A stretch of DNA of 64,000 nucleotides from Microbacteriaceae bacterium (GTDB lineage: Bacteria > Actinomycetota > Actinomycetes > Actinomycetales > Microbacteriaceae): the NCBI GenBank assembly GCA_027487865.1, contig JAIYCT010000007.1:124001-188000 (forward strand), given 5' to 3'. The translations under genes were made by a program, and so were the position numbers. This document shows positions 53,911 through 63,956 of the stretch, one piece after another (the stretch's first letter is position 1; every line of letters begins with the position of its first letter). The notes under the pieces were generated by a model. The model saw only the letters and a list, made by a program, of their open reading frames with translations, did not search any database and was not told where the DNA came from.

Positions 53911-56138
53911 GAGCTCTTCACTCTAGACACTTCGTAAACTGCTTCGATTTTGCGCACCTGGTTCAACAGGTGGTCAAGGTGAGACGGATCCGCCATCTCA
54001 AACACAAAACGGCTCAGTGCGACGCGATCTCTACCAGTGGAAACTGCCGCACTAAGGATGTTTACATGGTTCTCGCTCAGCACGCGAGTCACATCGGATA
54101 GCAATCCAGAGCGGTCCAGTGCTTCGATCTGAATCTGAACCATAAACACGCCGCGAGAATCATCTGCCCAGGAAACTTCCACGACGCGCTGAGGGGTGAG
54201 GCTCTTTACGTTCTTGCAGTCTCCGCGGTGCACCGAGACTCCTTCGCCACGAGTGATAAAACCAATGATTTCATCACCGGGGACAGGTGTGCAGCAGCGT
54301 GCCATTTTAGTTAGGACATCTGGCGAACCCTTGACCAAGACGCCTTGGCTGGAACGCCTCGGACCCTTGAGTCCGCGAGGAGTTTGAGGAAGCGCAATCT
54401 CCTCAGTGTCAGGATCAGAGGTCAGGCCGCGAAGCTGCTTGATGCGCTCAATCACATTTGTAGTGGAGATCTGACCTTGACCAATGGCCGTGTACAGCGC
54501 ATTAGTGTCTGAGAGCTTTTGCTCCCCAACAATCTGCAGCAATGTCTCGGAGTTCAAAAGACTTTGAATAGGCAATCCCTGGCGGCGAAGAGCCTTGACT
54601 AAGGCCTCCTTACCGTCTTCGGTCGCGTGCTCTTTTCGCTCCTGAGAGAACCAGTGCTTGATCTTTGCCTTGGCACTCGCGGAGCCTGCGATGTTGAGCC
54701 AATCCTTGCTGGGCCCAGCAGATTCTGACTTTGATGTCAAAATCTCGATTACATCTCCAGCTTGGAGCTTGCTCTCCAGAGGGACAAGGCGGCCATTGAC
54801 CTTTGCACCAATAGTGCGGTGTCCAACTTCAGTGTGGACAGCGTAGGCGAAGTCAATCGGGGTTGAGCCACTCGAGAGCCCAACCACCTTGCCCTTAGGC
54901 GTGAATACGTAGAGCTCTTTCGCACCAATTTCAAATCTTAGGTTATCGAGGAACTCCCCCGGATCAGCTGTCTCTTCTTGCCAGTCGCTGAGTTGCTTGA
55001 GCCATGCCAAATCGACCTCTTGGTCACCGCTCTTGCCGGTTTGTGCTTTGTACTTCCAGTGCGCGGCAACACCGTACTCCGCTCTTTGGTCCATCTCTTG
55101 GGTTCTAATTTGAATCTCAACAGCCCTGCCTTCAGGCCCAACCACCGTTGTGTGAAGCGACTGGTAGAGGTTGAACTTAGGCATCGCGATGTAATCCTTG
55201 AAGCGACCTGGCAATGGTGACCACTTGGCGTGAATGGCTCCCAGTGCGCCGTAGCAGTCCTTGACACTGGAAACAATAACTCTGATGCCGACGAGGTCGT
55301 AGATGTCATCGAACTCCCTACCCCTGAGAACCATCTTCTGGTAGATGCTGTAGTACTGCTTTGGTCGACCGGAAAGCTTCGCCTTCACTTTTCCGTCACG
55401 AAGCTCACTTGAAATCTCATCGATCACCTTGTCGGTGTACTCGCTGCGCGAAGGGTTGCGCTGACCCACCAAGCTCACTATCTCTTCGTAGACTTTTGGA
55501 TAAAGCACGGCAAAGCTAATGTCTTCGAGCTCCACCTTGATGGCACTAATACCGAGGCGGTGCGCTAGTGGAGCGTATATCTCCAAGGTTTCCTGAGCTT
55601 TGCGCTTTGCTTGCTCTGGATTTACGAATCCCCAGGTCCTGGCGTTGTGAAGACGGTCTGCGAGTTTGATAACCAAAACTCGAACATCCTTTGACATCGC
55701 GACGACCATCTTGCGCATGGTTTCCGACTGCGCCGAGTCGCCGAACTTGACTTTGTCCAGCTTGGTCACGCCGTCAACCAAAAGAGCTACTTCGTCGCCG
55801 AAATCAACCTGCAGCTGTTCGATCGAGTAACTGGTGTCTTCAACGGTGTCATGCAGCAGTGCTGCTGCGATTGTTGCAGGACCTGACCCTAAATCAGCGA
55901 GGATTCGTGCGACCGCAAGCGGGTGGGTGATGTACTCTTCACCGGACTTTCTCTTTTGTCCGGTGTGGTGAAGCTCAGCCATCTTGTAGGCCTTCTCAAT
56001 GAAGGCGGGATCCGTCTTGGCGTGGTTGAGTCGGACTATACGGATGAGCTCGCTTAGATCCGTCGAATATGCAGTCGAAGACCTAGTGAATATTCTGGGC
56101 AGTCTCGACCGAAGCGACGATGCAATGCTGTCGGTCAA
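53907..56138 (-). CDS. relA: Bifunctional (p)ppGpp synthetase/hydrolase Rel
   Basis: Rel makes and degrades the stringent alarmone. The 743 residues contain an HD hydrolase domain with His96-Asp97 (LLHDTVED) intact, a synthetase domain (SGRPKQYYSIYQKM, then RFKD, the RXKD motif of bifunctional enzymes, and YQSLHTTVVG), a TGS domain (about 400-465, VFTPKGKVV) and a C-terminal ACT domain (about 665-740). The start is TTG at 56138 with AGGAG 7 bases upstream; the nearby GTG is out of frame. An apt gene commonly sits between secF and relA in Actinobacteria but is absent. Confidence 0.96.
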   Translation of the reverse strand: MTDSIASSLRSRLPRIFTRSSTAYSTDLSELIRIVRLNHAKTDPAFIEKAYKMAELHHTGQKRKSGEEYITHPLAVARILADLGSGPATIAAALLHDTVEDTSYSIEQLQVDFGDEVALLVDGVTKLDKVKFGDSAQSETMRKMVVAMSKDVRVLVIKLADRLHNARTWGFVNPEQAKRKAQETLEIYAPLAHRLGISAIKVELEDISFAVLYPKVYEEIVSLVGQRNPSRSEYTDKVIDEISSELRDGKVKAKLSGRPKQYYSIYQKMVLRGREFDDIYDLVGIRVIVSSVKDCYGALGAIHAKWSPLPGRFKDYIAMPKFNLYQSLHTTVVGPEGRAVEIQIRTQEMDQRAEYGVAAHWKYKAQTGKSGDQEVDLAWLKQLSDWQEETADPGEFLDNLRFEIGAKELYVFTPKGKVVGLSSGSTPIDFAYAVHTEVGHRTIGAKVNGRLVPLESKLQAGDVIEILTSKSESAGPSKDWLNIAGSASAKAKIKHWFSQERKEHATEDGKEALVKALRRQGLPIQSLLNSETLLQIVGEQKLSDTNALYTAIGQGQISTTNVIERIKQLRGLTSDPDTEEIALPQTPRGLKGPRRSSQGVLVKGSPDVLTKMARCCTPVPGDEIIGFITRGEGVSVHRGDCKNVKSLTPQRVVEVSWADDSRGVFMVQIQIEALDRSGLLSDVTRVLSENHVNILSAAVSTGRDRVALSRFVFEMADPSHLDHLLNQVRKIEAVYEVSRVKSS

Positions 56139-56171
56139 ATCCCACTCCTAATTCCGGTAGTGAGAAGTCTA

Positions 56172-57143
56172 TTAGCGGTTGGCAGCAACCTTGTCAGCGG
56201 CGGCCTTCAGCTTGGGCTCATTCTCACGCAGGTGCACATAAGCAGGAGGAGCTAAGAAGATCGACGAATAGGTTCCGACAATGGTTCCGACGAATAGTGC
56301 TAGCGCAATGTCGCGCAGTGTTCCTGCACCCAATAGGGCTGATCCAACAAACAAAATTGCCGCTACCGGAAGTACCGCAACAACAGAGGTGTTGATAGAG
56401 CGAACCAGGGTCTGGTTGACCGCGAGGTTTACCATCTCACCGAAGGTTCTGGTCTCCGAGTATTCAATCTCCAAGGTGTTTTCACGAACCTTGTCGAAAA
56501 CCACCACGGTGTCATACAGCGAGTAGCTCAGAATCGTTAGGAAGCCAATAACAGCCGCCGGGGTAATTTCAAACCCAACGGCTGCGTAAACACCAGCGGT
56601 AACCACAAGGTCGTGAAGCAAGGCGATGAGTGCCGCTAGTGACATCTTCCAAGATCGGAAGTAAACAGCCATCAGAATCGACACCAGCACCAGGAAGACC
56701 AATAGACCGGTTATGGCCTGACGAGTCACATCCGCTCCCCAGTTAGGTCCGATAAAGCTCGATGCAACAGCTGAAGCATCAACCTTGTAGGCCTCGGCAA
56801 GTGCAAGTCGTGCCGCTTCAGACTCTAAGTCCTCAAGCTGCTCAGTCTGAATGCGAATGTCAGAGACGCCAACCTCGGTTGTGACAACGACAACCTCTGG
56901 AACTACCGAATGGATTGCGTCGGTGGCAAGTTCTAGCGATAGCTCTTGGCTGTTGTTAAGCCTGAATTCGCTACCACCGCGGAACTCAATGCCGAAGTTG
57001 AAGCCACCACGAAGAATCGGTAGCAAGACCGCCAAAATGACGGCAAGCGCTGCGAAGGCGTACCAAATCTTGCGGCGACCTACGAAGTCAAAGGAACGCT
57101 CGCCAGAGTAGAGGTCGTTACCAATTTGCTTGAAACTAGTCAT
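56172..57143 (-). CDS. secF: Protein translocase subunit SecF
   Basis: SecF with SecD uses the proton-motive force to finish export. From the ATG at 57143 the protein has 323 residues, six membrane segments, the first near 27-47, a periplasmic P1 loop and the conserved FGIEFRGG and LSYSLYDTVVVFDKVREN blocks. AAGGAGG lies 6 bases before this ATG, and the start overlaps the secD stop by 8 bases. A frame extension of ten codons upstream lies inside secD and is rejected. Confidence 0.96.
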   Translation of the reverse strand: MTSFKQIGNDLYSGERSFDFVGRRKIWYAFAALAVILAVLLPILRGGFNFGIEFRGGSEFRLNNSQELSLELATDAIHSVVPEVVVVTTEVGVSDIRIQTEQLEDLESEAARLALAEAYKVDASAVASSFIGPNWGADVTRQAITGLLVFLVLVSILMAVYFRSWKMSLAALIALLHDLVVTAGVYAAVGFEITPAAVIGFLTILSYSLYDTVVVFDKVRENTLEIEYSETRTFGEMVNLAVNQTLVRSINTSVVAVLPVAAILFVGSALLGAGTLRDIALALFVGTIVGTYSSIFLAPPAYVHLRENEPKLKAAADKVAANR

Positions 57144-58809
57144 TAGCAGCCTCCTTGGCCTTGCGTTCCGCAATGGTTTGGCGCTTACGTGCTTCCTTAG
57201 AAGCCTTCTCTGCCTTACCTTCGGCTAGAACTTCGCTTACTCGGAACTCTGCTCTACCTAGGTAGGCAGCGCGAGAAGCCGATAGATCGAATCCAGACCA
57301 CTTGTGCCCGGATGCAAAGAACTTGTTTCGAGCCAGAAGCTGAACCATCGGGTGAGTGAACAAGGTCACAACCAAAAGGTCGATCAGGGTCACAAGACCA
57401 AGAGTGAAGGCGAAACCTCTAACTGATGAGCTGGTGAGGACATAAAGGGTGACCGCTGCGGTAATGCTCACTGCGTCCGAAACCAAAATGGTTCTCAGCG
57501 CGCGCTTCCAACCAGCTTCCACGGCGACCTCAAGGGTTTTACCTTCACGAAGTTCATCGCGAACACGTTCGAAGTAAACAATGAAGGAGTCCGCTGTGAT
57601 ACCGATTGCCACGATAAGACCGGCAACTCCAGCGAGAGATAGGCGGTAGCCCTGTCTCCAGCTAAGGAATGCCACCGCGAGGTAAACCAAAAGCGCTGCG
57701 ACGATTAGAGATCCAAGAACCACAGACGCAAGCCCTCGGTACTGGAAGGTCATGTAGACAACGACCACGATCAAACCGATCAGACCGGCTAGCAATCCAG
57801 CAGCTAGGGAGTCCTCACCAAGGGTTGCTGAGATGTTTTCCTGGGATTGGATTTCAAAGCCAATCGGAAGAGCTCCGTACTTCAACTGGTCGGCCAAAAC
57901 AGTCGCAGATTCCTGAGTGAAGGAGCCGGTGATCTGGGCTTGGCCGTTTGTGATTACAGCGTTAGTTGCTGGTGCGGTAATTACTAGACCGTCCAAGGTG
58001 ATGGCGAACTGGTTCTGCGGCGACGGCAATGTGAACAGTCGAGAAGTTACGGTTCCGAAAGCAGATGTACCCTCGGCGTCAAACTCTAGGTTCACTGCCC
58101 AGTCGTTGGTGCTTGCACCGGTCTGAGTAGTAACGGTTCCCGCGGTTGCATTAGAAATGTTTAGACCGAATACCTCAACTGGTCCAAGGATGTACTTGAA
58201 ACCTAAGGTGTCATCACAGGTGACCAGCGGCTTTGCTGGGTCATCAACCTGACCTGCGGTTCGGAATGTCTGCGTGCAGTCCAGAGCCTCGAACTGAGCT
58301 TTCACTCTGTCAGTCACCCAAAGCGCGTCTGAGCCATTTGCTGGGGTCGCACTTGGAGTGTCAGATAGCTGCGAAAAGTCAACTGCCGCAGACTCAGTAA
58401 CCACTGTGTTTGCGCCAAAGGTAATTACCGGGCGGAATTCCAAAAGCGCAGACGCTTTGATCAGCTGAAGCGTGTTGGCATCCGGAGTTCCAGGAATCGA
58501 AACCAGAATGTTCTGCTCGCCCTGGATGCTGACCTGTGCTTCGCTAACGCCGGTACCGTCGATACGCTGGCGAATGATTTCAAGTGCCTGGGTTAGCTGC
58601 TCTGGGTCAACGCTTTCGCCATCTGCGAGGGTCGGCGTCAAGATGATTGAGGTTCCACCTTGAAGATCCAAAGCTAGCTCCGGGGTGTAACTGGCTCCAG
58701 GCTGTCCGCTTGCTACTCCCCAAATTATTAGACCGGCGAAGAAGGCTGCAATGCCTCCGACCCAGCCAAGCTTGCGCTTGGCTGATTGTGCCGTGGTGTT
58801 CTCAGCCAT
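57136..58809 (-). CDS. secD: Protein translocase subunit SecD
   Basis: The 557-residue partner of SecF has an N-terminal membrane helix (about 16-33), LALDLQGGTSIILTP, a large external domain (about 50-330) and five further membrane helices with the RVREL-type segment FERVRDELREG after ITADSFIVYF. A Lys/Ala/Glu-rich cytoplasmic tail of about 40 residues closes the protein. ATG start 2 bases after yajC. Confidence 0.96.
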   Translation of the reverse strand: MAENTTAQSAKRKLGWVGGIAAFFAGLIIWGVASGQPGASYTPELALDLQGGTSIILTPTLADGESVDPEQLTQALEIIRQRIDGTGVSEAQVSIQGEQNILVSIPGTPDANTLQLIKASALLEFRPVITFGANTVVTESAAVDFSQLSDTPSATPANGSDALWVTDRVKAQFEALDCTQTFRTAGQVDDPAKPLVTCDDTLGFKYILGPVEVFGLNISNATAGTVTTQTGASTNDWAVNLEFDAEGTSAFGTVTSRLFTLPSPQNQFAITLDGLVITAPATNAVITNGQAQITGSFTQESATVLADQLKYGALPIGFEIQSQENISATLGEDSLAAGLLAGLIGLIVVVVYMTFQYRGLASVVLGSLIVAALLVYLAVAFLSWRQGYRLSLAGVAGLIVAIGITADSFIVYFERVRDELREGKTLEVAVEAGWKRALRTILVSDAVSITAAVTLYVLTSSSVRGFAFTLGLVTLIDLLVVTLFTHPMVQLLARNKFFASGHKWSGFDLSASRAAYLGRAEFRVSEVLAEGKAEKASKEARKRQTIAERKAKEAAND

Positions 58810-58811
58810 GG

Positions 58812-59072
58812 TTACTTTTCTTCTGTGACTGCTGGCGCGATGGCGCGAACTGCGCCTCTGACGACTACCAGCTTGGTCTTAGGGGTGGACTCGATAACCA
58901 GGTCATCACCATTGATTTCGGTTACGGTGCCCTTGATTCCAGAGTGCAGAATCACGCTAGCTCCAACAGTCAAGGAGGAGAGAAGGTTCTCTGTGTCCTT
59001 CTTGCGCTTGCGGTTCTGTGACACCAACAGCAAAATCATGACGGCGAGCACGCCAAGCAGAATGTAATCCAA
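58812..59072 (-). CDS. yajC: Preprotein translocase subunit YajC
   Basis: YajC is the small accessory subunit of SecDF. The 86 residues have one N-terminal membrane helix (about 2-19), a basic anchor (NRKRKK) and the YajC beta domain with LTVGASVILHSGIKGTV. The start is TTG at 59072 with AAGGA 6 bases upstream. A perfect TATAAT lies 30 bases before the start, so the yajC-secD-secF(-relA) unit may have its own promoter. Confidence 0.95.
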   Translation of the reverse strand: MDYILLGVLAVMILLLVSQNRKRKKDTENLLSSLTVGASVILHSGIKGTVTEINGDDLVIESTPKTKLVVVRGAVRAIAPAVTEEK

Positions 59073-59102
59073 GGTTTTTCCTTACCGAACAGGTCCCCCG
59101 AA

Positions 59103-59108
59103 ATTATA
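59103..59108 (-). promoter_or_regulatory. -10 element upstream of yajC-secD-secF
   Basis: The minus strand reads TATAAT, a consensus -10, within the 58-base ruvB-yajC gap. No good -35 is seen 16-18 bases upstream. Transcription would start about 23 bases before the yajC TTG. Confidence 0.45.
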
Positions 59109-59130
59109 GGCGGTCTAACTGGATTTCGCT

Positions 59131-60102
59131 CTAGCTCTGGCTAATGTGCTGGATTCCGGCTTGGGTAATCTCTCTACCCCTCGAGGTTCTCTGAATGTAG
59201 CCAATTCGTATCAAGTACGGCTCAATCACTGCTTCTATCGTGTCTGGCTCCTCGCCAATTGCCACCGCCAATGTGCTCAATCCCACCGGCTTAGCAGCAA
59301 ACTGGGTTGCTAGCAGCCGGAGAATTTGACGATCGACACGGTCCAGGCCCTGACTATCAATTTCAAATAGCGCCATGGCTCCCGAAACGGATTCCAGATC
59401 CACGGTTGTGTGACCGTTCACGGCAGCAAAGTCCCTGACTCTTCTTAGTAGGCGATTGGCTATGCGAGGCGTGCCTCTCGACCTAAGCGCTAGCGCAGCT
59501 ATGGATTCAGAGGTGAGCTCGATCCCTAAACGCTTGGCTGAGCGTTCGATTACACCTTCAAGCTCGTCAGTCTCGTAGAACTCTAAGAAGGCCGTGAAAC
59601 CGAACCGGTCCCTGAGCGGTGTAGGAAGCATTCCGCTTCGAGTTGTTGCCCCAACTAATGTAAATGGTGAGATGTCAAGTGAGATTGAAGTAGCACCGGG
59701 TCCTTTTCCAACCATCACGTCGACCCTGAAGTCCTCCATCGCAAGGTACAGCATCTCCTCAGCGCTTCTGGACATGCGGTGGATCTCATCAATGAACAGC
59801 ACATCCCCGCTCTCCAGCGCAGAGAGCATTGACGCCAAATCGCCGGAGGATTGGATTGCAGGACCCGAGGTAAGCCGCAGAGTTCGGTTGGACTCCTGGG
59901 CAACAATCATTGCAAGAGTGGTCTTACCAAGACCTGGAGGGCCAGCAAGCAAGATGTGGTCAGGAGTGCGATTGTGAAGCTTCGCAGCGGAGATTAGGAG
60001 CTCAATCTGGCTGACAACCTTCTTCTGACCGACGAACTCGCTCAGGTTGGAGGGTCGAAGCGTTTGCTCGACCTCTCTCTCATCCGGAGTTGGCTCGATC
60101 AT
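59131..60102 (-). CDS. ruvB: Holliday junction helicase RuvB
   Basis: RuvB is the AAA+ motor of branch migration. The 323 residues contain Walker [10 protein letters not shown] (54-62), Walker [11 protein letters not shown], sensor I GATTRSG, the Arg finger region PLRDRFG and a C-terminal winged helix. The ATG overlaps the ruvA stop as ATGA. Confidence 0.97.
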   Translation of the reverse strand: MIEPTPDEREVEQTLRPSNLSEFVGQKKVVSQIELLISAAKLHNRTPDHILLAGPPGLGKTTLAMIVAQESNRTLRLTSGPAIQSSGDLASMLSALESGDVLFIDEIHRMSRSAEEMLYLAMEDFRVDVMVGKGPGATSISLDISPFTLVGATTRSGMLPTPLRDRFGFTAFLEFYETDELEGVIERSAKRLGIELTSESIAALALRSRGTPRIANRLLRRVRDFAAVNGHTTVDLESVSGAMALFEIDSQGLDRVDRQILRLLATQFAAKPVGLSTLAVAIGEEPDTIEAVIEPYLIRIGYIQRTSRGREITQAGIQHISQS

Positions 60103-60665
60103 CGATCGCCCAATCTAGCTTTACCCAGCAGAGCCAGTGCTTGCTTTAGTGCGGCTGAATTATCTAAGTTCTCAGGAATTTGAGTCAGAATCTCTCGAGC
60201 CAGACCCTCATCGGTTCCTAGCTGAAGCAGAGCTTCCAGAACTTTGGAGCGAGGTGTCGATGAGGATAAGCCCACCTTGTTGGCGAGCGAAATCACAATC
60301 AGCTTTGCAGTCTTTGGGCCGATGCCCGACACGGCTCTAAAAGCAGCGTCATCTTGGGCGTTCACAGCATTTGCAATCGCTTGCGAATCCATACCGCTGA
60401 GCACCGTCATCGCGAGTTTTGGACCAATGCCGCTGACCGAGCAGAGAAGGTCGAAGGCCTCCTGCTCCCCCGCATTCTCAAAGCCAAACAGAGATAGGTC
60501 ATCCTCTCGAACAACAAGACGAGTTACCAATTCAAGTTCTTGATTTTGTTTGAGTTTCAAAGAGAACCGAGGTGTGATTGCAACGCGAAAACCAACTCCA
60601 CCGACACTGAGGGTTAGCGAGTCTGAGGACAGCCTAGAGACTCGTCCAGCAAGAAGTTCAATCAC
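60099..60665 (-). CDS. ruvA: Holliday junction protein RuvA
   Basis: RuvA binds four-way junctions and recruits RuvB. The 188 residues show the N-terminal OB domain (1-63), the tandem helix-hairpin-helix domain ([14 protein letters not shown] and [12 protein letters not shown]) and a C-terminal RuvB-binding domain (about 140-188). GTG start at 60665, 4 bases after ruvC. Confidence 0.96.
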   Translation of the reverse strand: MIELLAGRVSRLSSDSLTLSVGGVGFRVAITPRFSLKLKQNQELELVTRLVVREDDLSLFGFENAGEQEAFDLLCSVSGIGPKLAMTVLSGMDSQAIANAVNAQDDAAFRAVSGIGPKTAKLIVISLANKVGLSSSTPRSKVLEALLQLGTDEGLAREILTQIPENLDNSAALKQALALLGKARLGDR

Positions 60666-60669
60666 GTGC

Positions 60670-61203
60670 CTAACCTAGTCGGCGAGAGGCCTTTTTAGCC
60701 GCCGCGACCCACTGTTGCTGTGCAGAAGTGCCAACCGCTACTCCGCGCTTTGAAGCGCAAAGGGCGACGGCTAAAGCATCTGCGACGTCGGCCGGCTTGG
60801 GTACTTCCGCGAGCTTCAAAATCCTGGTGACCATCATGGCGACCTGGTCTTTTGTTGCTCTACCATTCCCCGTCACTGCAGCTTTCACTTCACTCGGGGT
60901 AAAGAACTGAAGTGGGATATTCGCCTCGTAGGCTATGGCCATCAGAGCCCCGGAAACCTGCGCCACACCCATCACCGATCGAAGGTTGGCCTGAGCAAAG
61001 ACTCTTTCGAGGGCAATCAGTTCAGGCTTGTGCTGGGCAATCAGCTTTCTAAGCTCAGAGGCGATTGCACCAACGCGATCACGAGAATCGCTGGATGGCA
61101 TCGACTGGTACATTCCAAAATCCAATGCCTCAGTCTTAGCGGTGTCAATGAGGGCAAATCCACAGCGGGTAAGGCCTGGGTCGACACCGAGAATGATTGC
61201 CAT
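60670..61203 (-). CDS. ruvC: Holliday junction resolvase RuvC
   Basis: RuvC cuts Holliday junctions symmetrically. The 177 residues keep all four catalytic acids: Asp8 (GVDPGLTRCGFA), Glu66 (LIALERVFA), and Asp139 and Asp142 (KPADVADALA). The ATG overlaps the yebC stop as TAATG. With ruvA and ruvB this completes the resolvasome. Confidence 0.97.
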   Translation of the reverse strand: MAIILGVDPGLTRCGFALIDTAKTEALDFGMYQSMPSSDSRDRVGAIASELRKLIAQHKPELIALERVFAQANLRSVMGVAQVSGALMAIAYEANIPLQFFTPSEVKAAVTGNGRATKDQVAMMVTRILKLAEVPKPADVADALAVALCASKRGVAVGTSAQQQWVAAAKKASRRLG

Positions 61204-61952
61204 TAGGCCTCTAGCGCTGCTAGCACCTCTGGCGAGATATCCATGTTGGTGTAAACGCTCTGGACATCGTCTAGGTCCTCAATAGCATCAATCATCTTGA
61301 TGACCTTGTTTGCAGTATCAGCATCGGCCTGAATCTTCATGGAGGAGACGAACTCAACATCTGCCGACTCGTAATCGATACCAGCTAATTGCAAAGCCGC
61401 GCGCGCGTCGACCATAGATGAAGGATCGCAGGTTAGAACAAAACCATCGCCATTTGCAGAGAGGTCCTCGACATCGTGTTCAATCGTCGCCTCAAGAATT
61501 GCGTCCTCGTTGGCTCCGTCGACAACCACGATCACACCCTTGCGGGCAAACTGGTAGGAAACTGAGCCTGGGTCAGCCATGCTGCCACCGTTTTTAGTAA
61601 CGGCAGTTCTCACCTCGGCTGCCGAGCGGTTCTTATTGTCGGTGAGGCACTCAATAAGAATCGCAATGCCATTTGGTCCGTAACCCTCATACATGATGTT
61701 CGTGTAATCGGCGGCATCACCTAGGGCGCCAGAGCCGCGCTTGATAGCTCGGTCGATGTTGTCGCTTGGGACAGAGTTCTTTCGAGCCTTGTAGACAGCG
61801 TCGTAAAGGGTTGGATTGCCCTCGATGTCGGCTCCGCCGGTGCGGGTGGCAACCTCAATGTTTCGAATGAGTTTCGCCCAGAGCTTGGCGCGCTTGGAAT
61901 CGTTAGCCGCCTTTTTGTGCTTGGTTGTTGCCCATTTGGAATGGCCTGACAT
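61203..61952 (-). CDS. yebC: YebC/PmpR-family protein
   Basis: The 249-residue protein belongs to the YebC family, described as transcriptional regulators and, for some members, as translation factors at proline stretches. It begins with [20 protein letters not shown] and carries [14 protein letters not shown] near residue 95, both hallmark blocks. The yebC-ruvC-ruvA-ruvB order is conserved widely. ATG start. Confidence 0.96.
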   Translation of the reverse strand: MSGHSKWATTKHKKAANDSKRAKLWAKLIRNIEVATRTGGADIEGNPTLYDAVYKARKNSVPSDNIDRAIKRGSGALGDAADYTNIMYEGYGPNGIAILIECLTDNKNRSAAEVRTAVTKNGGSMADPGSVSYQFARKGVIVVVDGANEDAILEATIEHDVEDLSANGDGFVLTCDPSSMVDARAALQLAGIDYESADVEFVSSMKIQADADTANKVIKMIDAIEDLDDVQSVYTNMDISPEVLAALEA

Positions 61953-61964
61953 GAATCCCTCTTC

Positions 61965-62522
61965 TTAGCTAATACTCGCTAGGAAAAGCGAATGCAGTTT
62001 CGTGCCGCCCGTGATCTCAGGGTGAAAGGTTGCCCCAAAAAGGTTCCCTTGCCTAACAGCTACTGGTTCACCATTTAGAGAAGCAATCACTTCTGCTTTT
62101 CCTACCGCCAAAATTCTAGGGGCTCGAATGAAGGCGACTCGCTCTGACTCCCCCGAGATCTCAACATCGGCTTCAAAGCTGTAACTCTGACCACCGTAGG
62201 CATTTCGTGAGGACTCGATGTCTAACCCGCCGACGAATTCCTGACCTTCAGCAGCACCCTGAACTTTGTCGGAAAGCATAATCAACCCAGCGCAGGTCCC
62301 AAGGGTGGGTTTGTGCTTCACTAACTCGCGAAGTGCTGGGAACAACCCAAAGCTCTTTGCGAGATTGGACATAGTCGTTGATTCGCCACCTGGAATAACC
62401 AGAGCATCTACTTGGTCGAGTTCTTGGCTTCGCCTTACTGGCAAGACTTCCGCACCAAGCTTCTCTAGTAGAAGCTTGTGCTCTCGCCAGTCACCTTGAA
62501 GCGCTAAGACGCCAACTAGCAA
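61965..62522 (-). CDS. pdxT: Pyridoxal 5'-phosphate synthase glutaminase subunit PdxT
   Basis: PdxT releases ammonia from glutamine for PdxS. The 185-residue class I amidotransferase has the PGGESTTM motif (44-51), nucleophile Cys77 in GTCAGLIML and the His-Glu pair in FHPEITGG. The start is TTG at 62522, directly after the pdxS stop. Confidence 0.96.
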   Translation of the reverse strand: MLVGVLALQGDWREHKLLLEKLGAEVLPVRRSQELDQVDALVIPGGESTTMSNLAKSFGLFPALRELVKHKPTLGTCAGLIMLSDKVQGAAEGQEFVGGLDIESSRNAYGGQSYSFEADVEISGESERVAFIRAPRILAVGKAEVIASLNGEPVAVRQGNLFGATFHPEITGGTKLHSLFLASIS

Positions 62523-63413
62523 CTACCAACCACGCTCGCTCAAGCGGTGAGGAGCCGGAAGGTCGTTCACGTTGATTCCAACCATTGCTTCGCCTAGGCC
62601 ACGGCTAACCTCTGCGATCACCTTAGGGTCATCATAGAAAGTGGTTGCCTTCACAATTGCCGCGGCGCGAGCAGCTGGGTTGCCGCTCTTGAAGATTCCT
62701 GATCCGACGAATACACCGTCAGCACCAAGCTGCATCATCATGGCGGCATCTGCTGGGGTTGCAACACCACCGGCTACGAAAAGCACTACTGGCAACTTGC
62801 CAGTGTGGGCAACCTGCTTCACCAGTTGGTAAGGGGCCTGTAGCTCCTTAGCGGCAACATAGAGCTCGTCGTCGGTCTTAGCTGCAAGTGCACGCACCTC
62901 AGACAAGATGGTGCGGATGTGCTTAGTTGCTTCGGATACGTCACCGGTGCCGGCCTCACCCTTCGAGCGAATCATGGAGGCGCCCTCGGTGATTCGTCTG
63001 AGTGCTTCACCCAGGTTGGTTGCACCACAGACGAACGGGGTCTTAAAGCCCCACTTATCGATGTGGTTCACGTAGTCGGCAGGGCTTAGCACCTCTGACT
63101 CGTCGATGTAGTCAACCTCTAGAGACTCAAGTACCTGCGCCTCGACGAAGTGACCAATGCGGGCCTTTGCCATAACTGGGATGGAGACGGTCTTGATGAT
63201 CTGGTCAATCAGGTCTGGGTCGCTCATACGAGCCACGCCGCCCTGCGCACGGATGTCAGCTGGTACTCGCTCGAGTGCCATTACCGCAACAGCACCGGCA
63301 TCCTCAGCGATCCTTGCCTGCTCTGCAGTTACGACGTCCATGATGACGCCGCCCTTGAGCATCTCTGCTAGGCCGCTTTTTACCAATGGGGTTGCATTTG
63401 ACTTATCCGACAT
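62523..63413 (-). CDS. pdxS: Pyridoxal 5'-phosphate synthase lyase subunit PdxS
   Basis: PdxS builds PLP from ribose 5-phosphate, glyceraldehyde 3-phosphate and ammonia. The 296-residue barrel shows [17 protein letters not shown] near the N-terminus, active-site Lys83 in VMAKARIGH and the second Lys in RSKGEAGTG. It supplies PLP for TrpB and others. It follows the HIT gene after 9 bases; the pgsA and mannosyltransferase genes often found in between are missing. Confidence 0.97.
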   Translation of the reverse strand: MSDKSNATPLVKSGLAEMLKGGVIMDVVTAEQARIAEDAGAVAVMALERVPADIRAQGGVARMSDPDLIDQIIKTVSIPVMAKARIGHFVEAQVLESLEVDYIDESEVLSPADYVNHIDKWGFKTPFVCGATNLGEALRRITEGASMIRSKGEAGTGDVSEATKHIRTILSEVRALAAKTDDELYVAAKELQAPYQLVKQVAHTGKLPVVLFVAGGVATPADAAMMMQLGADGVFVGSGIFKSGNPAARAAAIVKATTFYDDPKVIAEVSRGLGEAMVGINVNDLPAPHRLSERGW

Positions 63414-63422
63414 ATCTCAATC

Positions 63423-63956
63423 CTATTTCTCGGTTGCCCAGTTGTTAGCAATTGTTTCTCTTACATCACTTAGAAGCCTTGGCATTGCCTTGGTCTTAGC
63501 GATGATCGGGAAGAAGTTTGAATCGTGGCTCCAGCGCGGAACAATGTGCTGATGAAGGTGGCCTGCGATACCTGCGCCAGCAACCTCGCCTTGATTCATC
63601 CCGATGTTAAACCCGTGAGTGCCAGAAACCTTCCTTAGAGTTCGTATGGCTTGCTGGGTAAGCAACGCAATCTCTGCAATTTCCTCGTCAGTAGCCGCGT
63701 CATAGGTGTCAACGTGACGATATGGGCAGACCAGCAAGTGACCCGAGTTGTAAGGGAAAAGGTTTAGCAGAACAAAACAAGTCTTCCCACGCAAAACAAT
63801 CAAAGCGTCCTCGTCGGACTTGCCGGGCCCTAGGCAGAACGGGCATTCATCGTCCGGTGGCTGTTGACCGGTCTGCAAGTAGATCAGACGATGCGGAGTC
63901 CACAACCGCTGAAAGTCGTCCTGCAGCGAGGACATTGACTCTAGAAAGTCGCTCAT
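63423..63956 (-). CDS. HIT-family hydrolase (AP4A phosphorylase-like)
   Basis: The 177-residue protein has a CPFC pair at 38-41, probably part of a zinc site, and the histidine triad H133-L-H-Q-H-I in HLHQHIVPRW with the upstream LLNLFPYNSGHLLVCPYRH block. It matches the actinobacterial Rv2613c-type group beside thrS, for which Ap4A phosphorylase activity is described in mycobacteria; the substrate here is inferred. The ATG overlaps the upstream stop as TAATG. Confidence 0.93.
   Translation of the reverse strand: MSDFLESMSSLQDDFQRLWTPHRLIYLQTGQQPPDDECPFCLGPGKSDEDALIVLRGKTCFVLLNLFPYNSGHLLVCPYRHVDTYDAATDEEIAEIALLTQQAIRTLRKVSGTHGFNIGMNQGEVAGAGIAGHLHQHIVPRWSHDSNFFPIIAKTKAMPRLLSDVRETIANNWATEK

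Noticed and set aside
57144-57173. Extended N-terminus of secF
   Set aside because: It lies inside secD; AAGGAGG points to the ATG at 57143.
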